Shown here in pieces: positions 7,862-16,641 of a stretch of 64,000 nt of DNA (the stretch's first letter is position 1; each line of letters starts with the position of its first letter). Source of the stretch: Schleiferilactobacillus harbinensis DSM 16991 (GTDB lineage Bacteria; Bacillota; Bacilli; Lactobacillales; Lactobacillaceae). The stretch spans positions 1-64,000 of the forward strand of contig NZ_AUEH01000012.1 of assembly GCF_000425885.1 (NCBI RefSeq), read 5' to 3'. The notes below the pieces were generated by a model. It was not told where the DNA came from, searched no databases, and was given only the letters and a program-made list of their open reading frames with translations. The position numbers and the translations under genes are program-made.

Positions 7862-9505
7862 TTACAGAGAAATGGTTACTTTTCCCAGTTTATTGATCAG
7901 TTTCATGTTCTCGCGATAGTCAACTGGTGCAATAATCACATTGACACCATTGTCCTTTGCCAGACTCTGTTGCAGGGATGAAACCAGATCACTACGACTC
8001 GTCACTTTATGTGCGTTGGCACCAAATGAATTGACGTATTGGATAAAGTCGGGATTGTCAAAATCAACTTCGGAGTGGTGACCCATCTCCATGTCCATCT
8101 TCCACTTAATCAACCCGTAGGCCTTGTCGACCCAGAGCAGCACTGTCATCGGTACATGATACCGAACGGCTGTCTCCAGTTCTTGGGAATTCATCATAAA
8201 GCTGCCGTCACCCATGACAGACAGGATATGCTTGTCTGGCTTGGCCAACTTTGCGCCAATTGCTCCTGGCAGCGTCCAGGACATGGTGGACAACCCATTG
8301 TCGATCAAGCATGTGTTTGGCGCATATGTTGGATACAATCTTGCCATCCACATCTTCAATGCCCCTGTATCGACAAGAACAACCCCTTGATCGTCAACTG
8401 CCTCACGGGTGGCACTTACGATTTGTTGCGGCGTTAACGGAACGGCACTATCAGCTGTGCCTTGAGCTAATTCATCTGCCACGGCCTGCTTAATCGCCGG
8501 AGTGAAGGCAGGCGCCTGGTAGCCAGCCAAAGCCTTGGTCAAGGCGGGGATACTCTCTTGGAGTGTAGCGACAATATTGATCTTAACGGGATAATGTTCA
8601 TCAGTATCTTCCGTGAAAGTATTTAAGTGAATAATCGGTGTTTTACCCTCAGGATTGATTTTTACCGGATTAAATTCGGATAGACCATATCCAATCGAGA
8701 CAATCAAATCGGCTTGATCAAAGGCAAAATTCTCATAATCGTGGGCCATGAACCCAACTACACCGAGAGAATACGGAGAACGATCGTCAACCACACCCTT
8801 ACCCATAAAAGTTGTTGCTACTGGTAAGTGCGTCGCATTCATCAGTTGCGTCATTGCCTCGCAGGCATGCCCGCGAATGATTCCATTTCCTGCCAGAACA
8901 ACCGGATGCTTAGCCTGGCGAATCGCCGTAGCAGCCGCTTGAATTTCTTCTGGCCGAGGTGCATTTGTCTCAGCTGGCATAGGACTGGCAATTAATTGGG
9001 TACCAGTATCCTGTTCCTCAACATCTTGGGGAATACCAACATAAACAGGGCCTGGGCGACCATTAACAGCTTTGTCATATGCTTTCGTAATTACCTCAGA
9101 AGTAGACTGTGCGGTATAAATATTCGTGGACCACTTGGTGATTGGCTGGAACATAGCCCGCAGATCAATGACCTGATGAGACTCTTTATAAATTCGATTC
9201 AAACCACCCTGGGCTGTGATCGCAATCAACGGAGTAGAATTCGTTTGCGCATCCGCAACACCTAACAGAAGATTGATAGCTCCTGGTCCTAAAGTCGCGG
9301 TCGCCACCCCTGGTTGTCCGGTCAAGCGGCCGTATACTTCGGCCATAAAGGATGCTCCCTGTTCATGACGAACCAGAATGAACTGAATCTTATCCGATTG
9401 ATTGATTGCATCCACCAAATGGATGTTTTCTTCGCCCGGAATCCCGAAGACGTATTTAACGTTTCGGTTCTCAAGAACTTTAACAATTTGTTTTGCTGTT
9501 TCCAT
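7862..9505 (-). CDS. alsS: Acetolactate synthase, catabolic-type TPP enzyme
   Basis: A 547-residue thiamine-diphosphate enzyme. The N-terminal domain has the catalytic Glu region (FILVRHEQGASFMAEVYGR) and ATLGPGAINL; the C-terminal domain has the TPP/Mg motif GDGSFMMNSQELETA...VLLWVDKAYGLI. It joins two pyruvates to acetolactate, leading to diacetyl and acetoin. No regulatory small subunit or alsD lies near it. It follows an AEC-family permease by 21 bp on the same strand and has the ribosome site GGAGG before ATG 9505. The pairing with a transporter under a MarR regulator suggests a response to an organic acid. Other TPP decarboxylases cannot be fully excluded. Confidence 0.8.
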   Translation of the reverse strand: METAKQIVKVLENRNVKYVFGIPGEENIHLVDAINQSDKIQFILVRHEQGASFMAEVYGRLTGQPGVATATLGPGAINLLLGVADAQTNSTPLIAITAQGGLNRIYKESHQVIDLRAMFQPITKWSTNIYTAQSTSEVITKAYDKAVNGRPGPVYVGIPQDVEEQDTGTQLIASPMPAETNAPRPEEIQAAATAIRQAKHPVVLAGNGIIRGHACEAMTQLMNATHLPVATTFMGKGVVDDRSPYSLGVVGFMAHDYENFAFDQADLIVSIGYGLSEFNPVKINPEGKTPIIHLNTFTEDTDEHYPVKINIVATLQESIPALTKALAGYQAPAFTPAIKQAVADELAQGTADSAVPLTPQQIVSATREAVDDQGVVLVDTGALKMWMARLYPTYAPNTCLIDNGLSTMSWTLPGAIGAKLAKPDKHILSVMGDGSFMMNSQELETAVRYHVPMTVLLWVDKAYGLIKWKMDMEMGHHSEVDFDNPDFIQYVNSFGANAHKVTSRSDLVSSLQQSLAKDNGVNVIIAPVDYRENMKLINKLGKVTISL

Positions 9506-9526
9506 AATAAAACCTCCACTACACTA

Positions 9527-10450
9527 TCAGATGCTGCGAACGACGATGATAACCCCCATTGTCACTACTGAAAGAATGGTACTCAGGAACAAAGTTGAGG
9601 CCATTTCCTGCTCGGCCAAGTGATATTGGCTGGCAAAAATAGTGGCAATGGCCGCAGTCGGGATACTAATCGCCATCAAAGACATGTTCAAAATTGATGT
9701 CGGGGTGTGCGCAGCCAGCATAATGACAAACATTACTGCTGGCAGTGCAATATCCTTGGCCAACGAATTGACCCACACGGGCAACGATAATTTAGGCTGC
9801 TTCGTAAACAGGATAATCCCAGAAGAGAAAAGTGCTAAACCACCCGTGGCACTGCCTAGGACCGTGAAGTTTTTGGCCCAGGCCGCCGACAACTGACCAC
9901 CGCACAAAACGATGATAAATGCCAGAATTGGGGCCCATACAACAGGCTTCTTCATCGCACCAAGCAAATTGGCACTGGCAGAAGTATGTTGTTTGCTCGT
10001 GGTGGATAGCATAAGTACAGTGAATGGCACCTGAATGATATTCATGATTAAACCACCAAGAGAAATCAACAGTGCGCTTTCGCTGGGAAAAAGTGACCCT
10101 AGAATGGTCGGTCCAACGAAGGGAATCGCTGGCCCCGCAATTGCTAACGCCCGCAACGCCGCCAATGCAGTGGACTGATGCAGAATAAAACGCGCAATGA
10201 GCAAAACAACAAGATATCCGCCAACCATTGCCACCAGCAGCCAGCCGGCAACCGCTAAATGAGAAAAGATTGCCGCGCGCTGAGTCGTCATAATACCGCC
10301 AAACAAACTTAACGGCAAAGTGTAATCCATAACCAATTGATTTAAACTACCAGCTTGCTGCTCACCAAAGTCCTTACGCCATCCGGCGAAGAAGCCCAAA
10401 AACAACGTCACAACAATGGGCAGCAATGAGCTGATTAATGCCTCAGCCAA
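9527..10450 (-). CDS. AEC-family transporter (malate/auxin-efflux carrier type)
   Basis: A 307-residue membrane protein with about 10 hydrophobic segments in two groups of five, the layout of the auxin efflux carrier (AEC) family. Members in lactic acid bacteria carry malate, citrate or pyruvate. It is the first gene of a two-gene operon with acetolactate synthase, which suggests a substrate linked to pyruvate. Its start region abuts the double MarR operator. The substrate cannot be told from sequence. Confidence 0.8.
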   Translation of the reverse strand: MAEALISSLLPIVVTLFLGFFAGWRKDFGEQQAGSLNQLVMDYTLPLSLFGGIMTTQRAAIFSHLAVAGWLLVAMVGGYLVVLLIARFILHQSTALAALRALAIAGPAIPFVGPTILGSLFPSESALLISLGGLIMNIIQVPFTVLMLSTTSKQHTSASANLLGAMKKPVVWAPILAFIIVLCGGQLSAAWAKNFTVLGSATGGLALFSSGIILFTKQPKLSLPVWVNSLAKDIALPAVMFVIMLAAHTPTSILNMSLMAISIPTAAIATIFASQYHLAEQEMASTLFLSTILSVVTMGVIIVVRSI

Positions 10451-10500
10451 TGGTTCTGGTCATCTCCTAAAACTGATTTTGGATAAAATCATCATCATGA

Positions 10501-10544
10501 TGTTGACAATGCAACAATAACGCCATGGTGTTGCATTGTCAACA
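10501..10544. promoter_or_regulatory. Double operator between the als operon and marR
   Basis: TGTTGACAATGCAACA (10501-10516) is repeated in inverted orientation as TGTTGCATTGTCAACA (10529-10544), 16 of 16 matching. Each arm is itself a near-palindrome TGTTG-N6-CAACA, the form of a MarR dimer site, so two dimers could bind one turn-plus apart. The left arm overlaps a TTGTCA -35 for the AEC gene on the minus strand. Confidence 0.75.
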
Positions 10545-10557
10545 CCCCAATTCAGGA

Positions 10558-10587
10558 TTGCTCTGCCAAGCAATCCATGTTTACAAT
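10558..10587 (+). promoter_or_regulatory. marR promoter
   Basis: TTGCTC at 10558-10563 and TACAAT at 10582-10587 with an 18-bp spacer lie 40 bp before the marR start and just downstream of the double operator. Confidence 0.45.
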
Positions 10588-10626
10588 AGTGGGGAGATTG
10601 CATTGACACTGATAGGAGTGGGATCT

Positions 10627-11061
10627 ATGGTACTCAACACGTTCCCCGGCGATATTGCCCAGGCATTTTCGGTCATTCACCGTGCTTTTTTACGTGATAC
10701 AAAACAAGAATATGCCGCACTGGGGTTAAACCCTACCAGCGCGTATATTTTGCTATATCTGGCCCAACACGGTCCCAGTACTCAATCCACATTGGCGCAC
10801 GCGCTGATTATCGATAAGGGGCAAATTACCCGTGAAATAAAGAAATCGGTGACCCTCGGCTTTGTCACTAAAACTGTTTCAACTACTAATCGCACCGCAA
10901 ACATTGTGGCAATTACTGCTGCTGGCAAAGCGATACTGCCCACTATTGTCACCATTCGTAATCAGTGGTGGCAAACACGTCTAACGCGCAATCATATCCA
11001 ACCCGATGCGCCATTTGTACAAAGTATCGAAAAAATACAGGATGAGTTGATTACCCATTAA
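10627..11061 (+). CDS. MarR-family transcriptional regulator
   Basis: A 144-residue winged-helix protein: GLNPTSAYILLYLAQHGPSTQSTLAHAL is the first part of the wHTH, IIDKGQITREIKKSVTLGFVTKT the recognition helix and wing. The start ATG 10627 has AGGAG 8 nt upstream and fits the family length; the longer frame from 10525 begins inside the operator and is rejected. It is divergent from the AEC-alsS operon, so it very likely controls that operon and itself through the double operator at 10501-10544. The ligand is unknown. Confidence 0.85.
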   Translation: MVLNTFPGDIAQAFSVIHRAFLRDTKQEYAALGLNPTSAYILLYLAQHGPSTQSTLAHALIIDKGQITREIKKSVTLGFVTKTVSTTNRTANIVAITAAGKAILPTIVTIRNQWWQTRLTRNHIQPDAPFVQSIEKIQDELITH

Positions 11062-11441
11062 GCGTTTGCACCCAGCCCCCTGAGCACCGCTGGGCAATCA
11101 CCCTACGGCGTTGATCAATACCACCGAGAGTTAAACGGTATCTCTTGAAGCCCAGCAGATGGTCTTACCTTTGGCCAAACACTTATAGATGAACCGCAAA
11201 CAACTCACTATGTGGGCCGCAACAGTGCATTCGGTCCCACAGAAATTATTGCTGGCAAAGCCCGGTGATATCATCAAGGGTTGCAGACAGAACGGTATAT
11301 CCGCTTGATTATTCTGAAATGGTCTAATAATGGGGTATTCTGCCATTTCGCATTGCAAAATTTTCTTTCTGCCCAAAAAAGACTAGACAAGTCTTACCCA
11401 AAAGTGGTATTAAGTCTCTACCACAAAAGGAGGCTGGTTAA
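11062..11441 (-). other. Intergenic stretch with a possible GNAT remnant
   Basis: About 380 bp without a clear gene. On the minus strand a short frame (11131-11343) begins AEYPIIRPFQNNQADI, similar to TERLVIRPFQNSPTDL in the GNAT gene at 5303-5872, but after some 16 residues the likeness ends and the frame has no GNAT core. It may be a decayed acetyltransferase gene. Nothing else was recognised. Confidence 0.3.
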
Positions 11442-11672
11442 TTGTCACTGACCACTGATCAAAAAGAGGCCATTCAGGAATCCCTGCTGGCCATCGACGA
11501 TCCATACTACCTGAATACTTTCACCAACGCCGCCGATGAAGACGAATGGTTCCGACTCAACGAAGCGTATATTCAAGATGATCTGCAACGCTATATGCCC
11601 GTTGGGATCAACACGCACACACCGGCAGTATGGCGCTGCATCCGAGAACTGCTGCGGCAATTCTCAGCTTAA
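11442..11672 (+). CDS. Small unknown protein (76 aa)
   Basis: A short acidic protein, no known family. The start is a TTG at 11442, supported by a strong AAAGGAGG 8 nt upstream. It has no membrane segment or Cys pairs. It ends 4 bp inside the end of the convergent kinase-like gene. Confidence 0.55.
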   Translation: MSLTTDQKEAIQESLLAIDDPYYLNTFTNAADEDEWFRLNEAYIQDDLQRYMPVGINTHTPAVWRCIRELLRQFSA

Positions 11673-12181
11673 TGGGGTAACTTGCTGATCATTGCCGCGG
11701 CTTGGGCCGGGACAAGATCCGTCGTATCCAGCTTGATGCTGTTGACGGCGGCAAACTTCGGCAGCCGCGCAATGGCCTGCGGAATAGCATCTGCTGTTCG
11801 GATCCCGGCGCGAATATCAGCAGTAATATTCTGAGTCAGTTTCTCTGCACTGGGCATTAACGATACGTTGACCAGCCGGACGCCCTGCATGGTCAGGCCA
11901 GCCAGCACATCATCAATAATTGCCTGCTCGTCCATCACCCAGCAAAACACAATGTTGACCAGATCCGGCGCTTGAATAAACGCGTTCAGCAAGTGCTGGA
12001 TATTGTCCATCACCATCGCTTTAGTCGCGTCGTTCACGACAAATGGATCCATCGCCCAACACCAGTCGCCGTCCAGCATCACCGCCTGCGGCAGCTGCTT
12101 GATCAGCTGCTCGCTAACGGCTGTCTTACCAGCCCCCATCGGTCCGCTGATCAGATACAAGGTCTTCGTCACCTCTGTCAT
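11669..12181 (-). CDS. P-loop nucleotide-binding protein, kinase-like
   Basis: About 170 residues starting with a Walker A motif LYLISGPMGAGKTAVSEQL, then LDGDWCWAMDPF and VNIVFCWVMDEQ, the pattern of small AAA_33-type kinases that phosphorylate nucleosides, sugars or antibiotics. The substrate is unknown. ATG 12181 is preferred over ATG 12187 because a GGAG at 12188-12191 is then correctly spaced. A strong terminator hairpin lies just upstream of it, isolating it from the HAD gene. Confidence 0.7.
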   Translation of the reverse strand: MTEVTKTLYLISGPMGAGKTAVSEQLIKQLPQAVMLDGDWCWAMDPFVVNDATKAMVMDNIQHLLNAFIQAPDLVNIVFCWVMDEQAIIDDVLAGLTMQGVRLVNVSLMPSAEKLTQNITADIRAGIRTADAIPQAIARLPKFAAVNSIKLDTTDLVPAQAAAMISKLPH

Positions 12182-12193
12182 CTCCATCTCCGT

Positions 12194-12241
12194 ATCAAAA
12201 ATGAGCAGCGTCCGCCACCAGGCGGCCTGCTCATTTTTGAT
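12194..12241. terminator. Terminator after the HAD gene
   Basis: A perfect 15-bp stem ATCAAAAATGAGCAG/CTGCTCATTTTTGAT with an inner CGCC/GGCG stem. It lies 28 bp after the HAD gene end on the minus strand and 13 bp before the kinase start. Confidence 0.8.
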
Positions 12242-12268
12242 AATACGCGATGTTCCAAAGAAAAGAAA

Positions 12269-13093
12269 TCAGTTTTTCACCGGTGCTAAAGCTAATTTAC
12301 GAATTGCATCCGCCAGTCCGCCCGCGTCATTCGTTCCTGTGACATAATCCGCATGGCCTTTGGCAATTTCTGAACCATTTCCCATAGCGACTGCTGTCCC
12401 CGCAAAACTGAACATCGGCAGATCGTTGGCCTCATCGCCGACGGCCATCACTTCCGCCGCAGTGATTTCCAGTTGTTTAGCCAACTCGGCCAATCCTTTG
12501 CCTTTGTCCACTTGCGGCGCCATGACTTCCAAGAAATTCGGACTGGCCCGGACGGCATAGAAATCGTCGCCGAATTCCGCCATCACCGCGGGCTCAGCGG
12601 CGTCCAGCACGGCTCTACGCCCAACAAAAAGTCCTTTGGCAATCGCAAAGTCCGCCGGCATTTCTGCCGGATCACGCACCAGCATACCGGCTGAGTTCTC
12701 CATGGCTTGGACGACCGTCATAAAGTCGATGTCCCGGTCCGCGGTATAGATTGTGCTGTGCTCGTCCAGCACGTTGAACGGCACATGGTGGGCGGCAGCA
12801 AACTCGGTCAAGCGGACATACGTCGCCCGATCCAGCAAATGCTTGACCAGCACCCGACCAGCGACGGATTCAATAATTGCGCCATTGTATGTCACCACAT
12901 ACTGATCATCGCCGGCGATGCCCAGCTGGGCAAGAAAGGACTTGACTCCCGCCAGCGGTCGGCCGGTACACAGCACAATTTTGATTCCTTGGGCCAGCGC
13001 ATCGTGCACTGCCGCAATCGTACTGGGCAGGATTTCTCCCTTGGAATTCAGTAATGTATCATCAATATCCAGTGCAATCAGTTTAATGGTCAT
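12269..13093 (-). CDS. Cof-type HAD phosphatase
   Basis: A 274-residue HAD hydrolase: motif I LIALDIDDTLLNSKG with the nucleophile Asp, motif II LCTGRPLAG, the C2 cap in the middle, and motif IV VMAVGDEANDLPMF. Such enzymes dephosphorylate sugar phosphates or FMN. Its start overlaps the end of the MFS gene by 11 bp, so the two are translated together. It is the last gene of a four-gene unit (O-acetyltransferase, HAD, MFS, HAD). Confidence 0.88.
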   Translation of the reverse strand: MTIKLIALDIDDTLLNSKGEILPSTIAAVHDALAQGIKIVLCTGRPLAGVKSFLAQLGIAGDDQYVVTYNGAIIESVAGRVLVKHLLDRATYVRLTEFAAAHHVPFNVLDEHSTIYTADRDIDFMTVVQAMENSAGMLVRDPAEMPADFAIAKGLFVGRRAVLDAAEPAVMAEFGDDFYAVRASPNFLEVMAPQVDKGKGLAELAKQLEITAAEVMAVGDEANDLPMFSFAGTAVAMGNGSEIAKGHADYVTGTNDAGGLADAIRKLALAPVKN

Positions 13094-14264
13094 GGGAATT
13101 ACCTCTTTCTAGAATTGGTTGGGGCTGATGGCGGAAGAACGCCGTGACGGCCACCGCGATCAGTCCAAGCAGGCCAGCGGCCCACAGGAGCACGTTGGTG
13201 GTTACGGTACCAGGCCCGAGCGCGCCCAGAAAGTTCCATACCGGCGGCGCGAAGAAGGCGCTGATTACTGTGGCGATGGTCAGCCAGCTGCTCATGGCAT
13301 CAATTTGCGCGGGCGGCAGATCCAACTGGCTGCGATAGACCAGATAGGGGCCGGTATAGGAATAAATAAAGTTGAAGAACACCGCACTGCCCACGGCGAC
13401 AAGTGTATTGGCGGTCGTCAACAGCAATACTACCGCTAAGGCCGCGCCGGCGTATCCCAAGGTCAGCGTGTATTGATGCAGATACCGGTGCACCCGGCCA
13501 AACGTCAATCCCGCCAGCAGTCCGCCCATATTCATCGCCGACAGGGTCCAATTGGCGAGTTCGGCACTGCCGAAGGCGCGGTCCAGGAATAACCACGGCA
13601 GCTTGAGCTGCACCCCCCAAATGAGCAGGTAGGTGACGAAAGCCAACGCGACCAGCAGCCAGCGGGATACCGGCAGCTTTTTAACCGCCAACTGATCCGC
13701 CGGGACCGCTGCCTCGCTGGCCGGCAGCCCGGCCGACGCCAGCAGCGCCACTCCGCCCAGCAGCAGGTAAAGCAGAAAGACATTGCGCCAGCTGAAGGCC
13801 ACGACCAGACCCGCCAACGCGAGAAACAGCGCGTTGCCCAGTGCACCGAGGCCGGTCTGATAGCCCAGCAGCCTGGCGCGCAGTTCACCGTGATACGTAT
13901 GGGCGATCAGGCCGATGGCGTGGGGCGAAAACAGGCCGATACCCAGCCCTAACGCCAATCGGCTGAGCAAAACCAGCCAATAAACATGGGTGAACAAAGG
14001 AATCACACCAGTCAGTGCCGCCAGCCACAGGCCCGTCACGACAACCTTCTTAATTCCCCAGCGGCGCGTCAGGTACGGATTCGCCAGCAGCGTCACCAAC
14101 GCGCTGATGTTCGCCGCTGTCACCAGCCATTCGACCATCGTCGTGGACACGGTGGCGAACTCTCGCTCCAATTGAGGCAGAATGCCAGTGATCAGTGTCG
14201 ACACCCCGCCGACCAGCGAAATACTGAGGATGCTCGCAGTCGTCAATCCAGTCGGCTTGCTCAT
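13083..14264 (-). CDS. MFS transporter, 12-TM type
   Basis: A 393-residue membrane protein with about 12 hydrophobic segments. The N-terminal half has the MFS loop LTRRWGIKKVVVTGL and the segment GLGIGLFSPHAIGLI. It resembles the YfmO/AraJ-like efflux group (MFS_1). Overlaps of 4 bp with the upstream HAD gene and 11 bp with the downstream HAD gene show a tight operon. The substrate is unknown; a sugar or drug is possible. Confidence 0.82.
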   Translation of the reverse strand: MSKPTGLTTASILSISLVGGVSTLITGILPQLEREFATVSTTMVEWLVTAANISALVTLLANPYLTRRWGIKKVVVTGLWLAALTGVIPLFTHVYWLVLLSRLALGLGIGLFSPHAIGLIAHTYHGELRARLLGYQTGLGALGNALFLALAGLVVAFSWRNVFLLYLLLGGVALLASAGLPASEAAVPADQLAVKKLPVSRWLLVALAFVTYLLIWGVQLKLPWLFLDRAFGSAELANWTLSAMNMGGLLAGLTFGRVHRYLHQYTLTLGYAGAALAVVLLLTTANTLVAVGSAVFFNFIYSYTGPYLVYRSQLDLPPAQIDAMSSWLTIATVISAFFAPPVWNFLGALGPGTVTTNVLLWAAGLLGLIAVAVTAFFRHQPQPILERGNSHDH

Positions 14265-15058
14265 TGCGGTACAGCCAGCCAGTCATCAATGAACTGCAGC
14301 ACACCCTGTGCCTCATTCGTCGTGGTGATCGCATCGGCCACAGTCTTAACCGCCGGCTGCGCGTTGGCCATGGCCACTCCCATGCCGACTTTCCGGATCA
14401 TTTCCAGATCGTTCCCGCCGTCGCCGAACGCACCCATATCGGCCAGCGCAATACCCAAGGTGTCGCCCAGGATCTGCAAGCCGGCGGCCTTATTCATCCC
14501 TGGCTGGATCACATCAATGTCCCCGTGCCCGCTGCTGGTCGGTTCGGCGACCCCAGTTAGCGCTGCCCGCAGATGGTCAACCAGCGCTTGGGTCTGTTCC
14601 GGTGGGCAGGTCAGCGCGAACTTCAAGATCTGATCGTCGATTTGGTCAAAACTGTCGATCACCTTGAGCTGGTGGTAATAGTGGCGGGCAGCGGCCACGT
14701 GGGCGGGATCGGTGGTCGTTAGTGCATAGGCACTTTTCTGCCCGCAAACCAACAGTTTCACGTCCGGCAAGGCCTGGACCACGGGCAAAATCATCTGGAC
14801 CGCCGCCGGGGTGAACGCATTCAAGGCATAGATTTGTTTGCTATCGCGGATATACGCCCCATTTTCGGCTACGTAAATCGTGTCGGGATAAGCTTGAAAA
14901 AACGACCGTAGTTGAAAGTACTGGTTACCGCTGGCAACCACCCAGCGAATGCCGCGACGCTGCAGTTCAGCATGCAGCCGGGCAAATAATACATCGTCGT
15001 AACTCATGTCCTGCCGGAGAAAGGTGCCGTCCATATCGGTGGCCATCAACTTAATCAT
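14261..15058 (-). CDS. Cof-type HAD phosphatase
   Basis: A 265-residue HAD enzyme: MIKLMATDMDGTFLRQD (motif I), VVASGNQYFQLRSFF (motif II) and DMGAFGDGGNDLEMIRKVGMGVAMANA (motif IV). The FLRQD...SGNQY pattern is close to YidA/SupH-type sugar-phosphate phosphatases. The start ATG 15058 has GGAGG 9 nt upstream; the longer frame to 15109 would run deep into the preceding gene. It overlaps the O-acetyltransferase gene by 8 bp and the MFS gene by 4 bp. It is not a close copy of the HAD at 12269-13093. Confidence 0.88.
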   Translation of the reverse strand: MIKLMATDMDGTFLRQDMSYDDVLFARLHAELQRRGIRWVVASGNQYFQLRSFFQAYPDTIYVAENGAYIRDSKQIYALNAFTPAAVQMILPVVQALPDVKLLVCGQKSAYALTTTDPAHVAAARHYYHQLKVIDSFDQIDDQILKFALTCPPEQTQALVDHLRAALTGVAEPTSSGHGDIDVIQPGMNKAAGLQILGDTLGIALADMGAFGDGGNDLEMIRKVGMGVAMANAQPAVKTVADAITTTNEAQGVLQFIDDWLAVPQ

Positions 15059-15677
15059 GGTGAATTGCCTCCAAATAGGCCTGCTTTTCACCTTGCCAGA
15101 ATCGTTCATCGTTCGCCGTCAGCGGTCGAATCACCCGGGCCGGGTTGCCGGCAGCAATGACGTTCGCTGGAATATTCTTGGTGACGATTGCTCCGGCCCC
15201 GATGACGACATTGTCCCCAATCGTGACCCCGGGACAAATCACGGCATTGCCACCGATCCAAACGTTGTTGCCGATGGTGATCGGATGCCCGTATTCCAGG
15301 TCCTCATTGCGCACACTAGCCACCACGGGATGCCCCGCTGTATAGACACTGACCGCGGGCCCAAACATCACGTTGTCGCCAATCGTAATCGGCGCGACAT
15401 CCAAGAAAATACTGCCGTAATTAGCGAAGAACGAGCGGCCTAAATGCAAGTTGCCGCCATAATCCATGCGGGTCGGCACTTCCAAATGGGCATCGCCACT
15501 GGGACAATCCACTAGGCCGGTCAGAATCTCCTCACGTGCGTCCTCGTCCTCTGGTGCTGTTTGATTGTAGCGATAGATCGCCTGCTGGGCTTTTTTCCGT
15601 AAGCCGATCAGCTCCGAATCATTAGAATTATAAAGTTTCCCAGCAAGCATCAAGGTACGTTCTGTTGTGGCTGCCAT
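15051..15677 (-). CDS. Maltose/galactoside O-acetyltransferase (hexapeptide family)
   Basis: A 208-residue left-handed beta-helix enzyme. The N-terminal Mac domain (ERTLMLAGKLYNSNDSEL) is followed by hexapeptide repeats such as ITIGDNVMFGPAV, with catalytic His in YTAGHPV, and ends with AAGNPARVIRPL. It moves acetyl from acetyl-CoA to a sugar. It is the first gene of a unit with two HAD phosphatases and an MFS carrier. Its ribosome site lies in the 3' arm of a hairpin (see 15678-15716), so translation may be controlled. Confidence 0.88.
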   Translation of the reverse strand: MAATTERTLMLAGKLYNSNDSELIGLRKKAQQAIYRYNQTAPEDEDAREEILTGLVDCPSGDAHLEVPTRMDYGGNLHLGRSFFANYGSIFLDVAPITIGDNVMFGPAVSVYTAGHPVVASVRNEDLEYGHPITIGNNVWIGGNAVICPGVTIGDNVVIGAGAIVTKNIPANVIAAGNPARVIRPLTANDERFWQGEKQAYLEAIHHD

Positions 15678-15716
15678 ATATAAAAAAACCTCCTGTGTAA
15701 GTATCTGACAGGAGGT
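15678..15716 (-). promoter_or_regulatory. Hairpin plus T run that also holds the ribosome site of the O-acetyltransferase
   Basis: ACCTCCTGT (15688-15696) and ACAGGAGGT (15708-15716) pair perfectly around an 11-nt loop. On the minus strand the second arm is the AGGAGG Shine-Dalgarno of the 15051-15677 gene and is followed by seven T. The structure can end araC transcription and at the same time hide the ribosome site of the next gene. Confidence 0.65.
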
Positions 15717-15752
15717 AGCATATCGCGGATAATACGGTTACAAGGGACAATT

Positions 15753-16625
15753 TTAAAAGCTGTGGGTATCATTTTTGTGATAACGGGCGAATGCCTGGCG
15801 ATAATCGCTGGGGGTCAGGCCCTTCCACGCCTTGAAGTTGCGATTCAGCGTCTTATCACTGGAAAAGCCGCAACTAGCCGCAATATACGCCACTGTTTTG
15901 TTGGTCTCCAGCAACAGCCGCCGCGCCGCCATCAACCGCACCAAGCGGATATAACGATTGACCGACAGTTGCAAGTTCACTTTGAATTGTTGGTTCAAAG
16001 TCGTCAGCGATACATTGAACTGCTTAGCCAGCGTCGCACCGCTCAGAGTCGGCTCAGCAAAGGCGCGATTGATGTAAGTCATCACCGTGTCAGTCAGGCT
16101 AGGATTAGGATTAATATCCGCCGCTGCTAACGGCACGGTGAAATGTGCCTGTAAAACCACCAGCAGAGCATAAAACTCGCTCAAGATCGCCAACCGGGCA
16201 ACATCGGTGACCCCTTTGGCGAGCTGATCGTGAATCGCCAATAAATGCCGGCGCAGGGCGGCATACGCTGCTGGGGCTGCGGCCTGGGATTTCTGCCCCG
16301 CTAAAGTGATCCGCCAATTCACGCTCTCAGGCAGTTGCGCTTGGAGAAAGTCATCGTCAATGATCAGTCCGAACTCGTCCCACTCAGCCGTTGTCGGCCC
16401 GGTGGCACTGTGGACGGCCCGCCGGTTCACGGCCCAGATATCCCCAGGCTGGTACTCCGCTGTCTGGCCGTCCGTCACAAACTTCAAGGTCGCTCCCGCC
16501 ACCAGATAATTCAACTCAATCCCTTGATGCCAATGAGGTGCTACGTCAATCGCGGTCAGTGGATCATGGACATAATATTTAAACGGCAGCCGCGGGACCA
16601 CCTGGACATTTTCGTGCTGAATCAT
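15753..16625 (-). CDS. AraC-family regulator with cupin sensor domain
   Basis: A 290-residue protein. Residues about 20-85 form a cupin (PHWHQGIELNYLVAGATLKFV...YQPGDIWAVN) that binds a small ligand, probably a sugar. The C-terminal 100 residues hold two HTH motifs (LSGATLAKQFNVSLTTLNQQFK and VAYIAASCGFSSDKTLNRNFKAWKGLTPSDYR). It lies upstream of, and on the same strand as, the O-acetyltransferase/HAD/MFS unit and probably controls it. The ribosome site is AAAGGCG before ATG 16625. Confidence 0.88.
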   Translation of the reverse strand: MIQHENVQVVPRLPFKYYVHDPLTAIDVAPHWHQGIELNYLVAGATLKFVTDGQTAEYQPGDIWAVNRRAVHSATGPTTAEWDEFGLIIDDDFLQAQLPESVNWRITLAGQKSQAAAPAAYAALRRHLLAIHDQLAKGVTDVARLAILSEFYALLVVLQAHFTVPLAAADINPNPSLTDTVMTYINRAFAEPTLSGATLAKQFNVSLTTLNQQFKVNLQLSVNRYIRLVRLMAARRLLLETNKTVAYIAASCGFSSDKTLNRNFKAWKGLTPSDYRQAFARYHKNDTHSF

Positions 16626-16641
16626 CGTCTGACGCCTTTCG

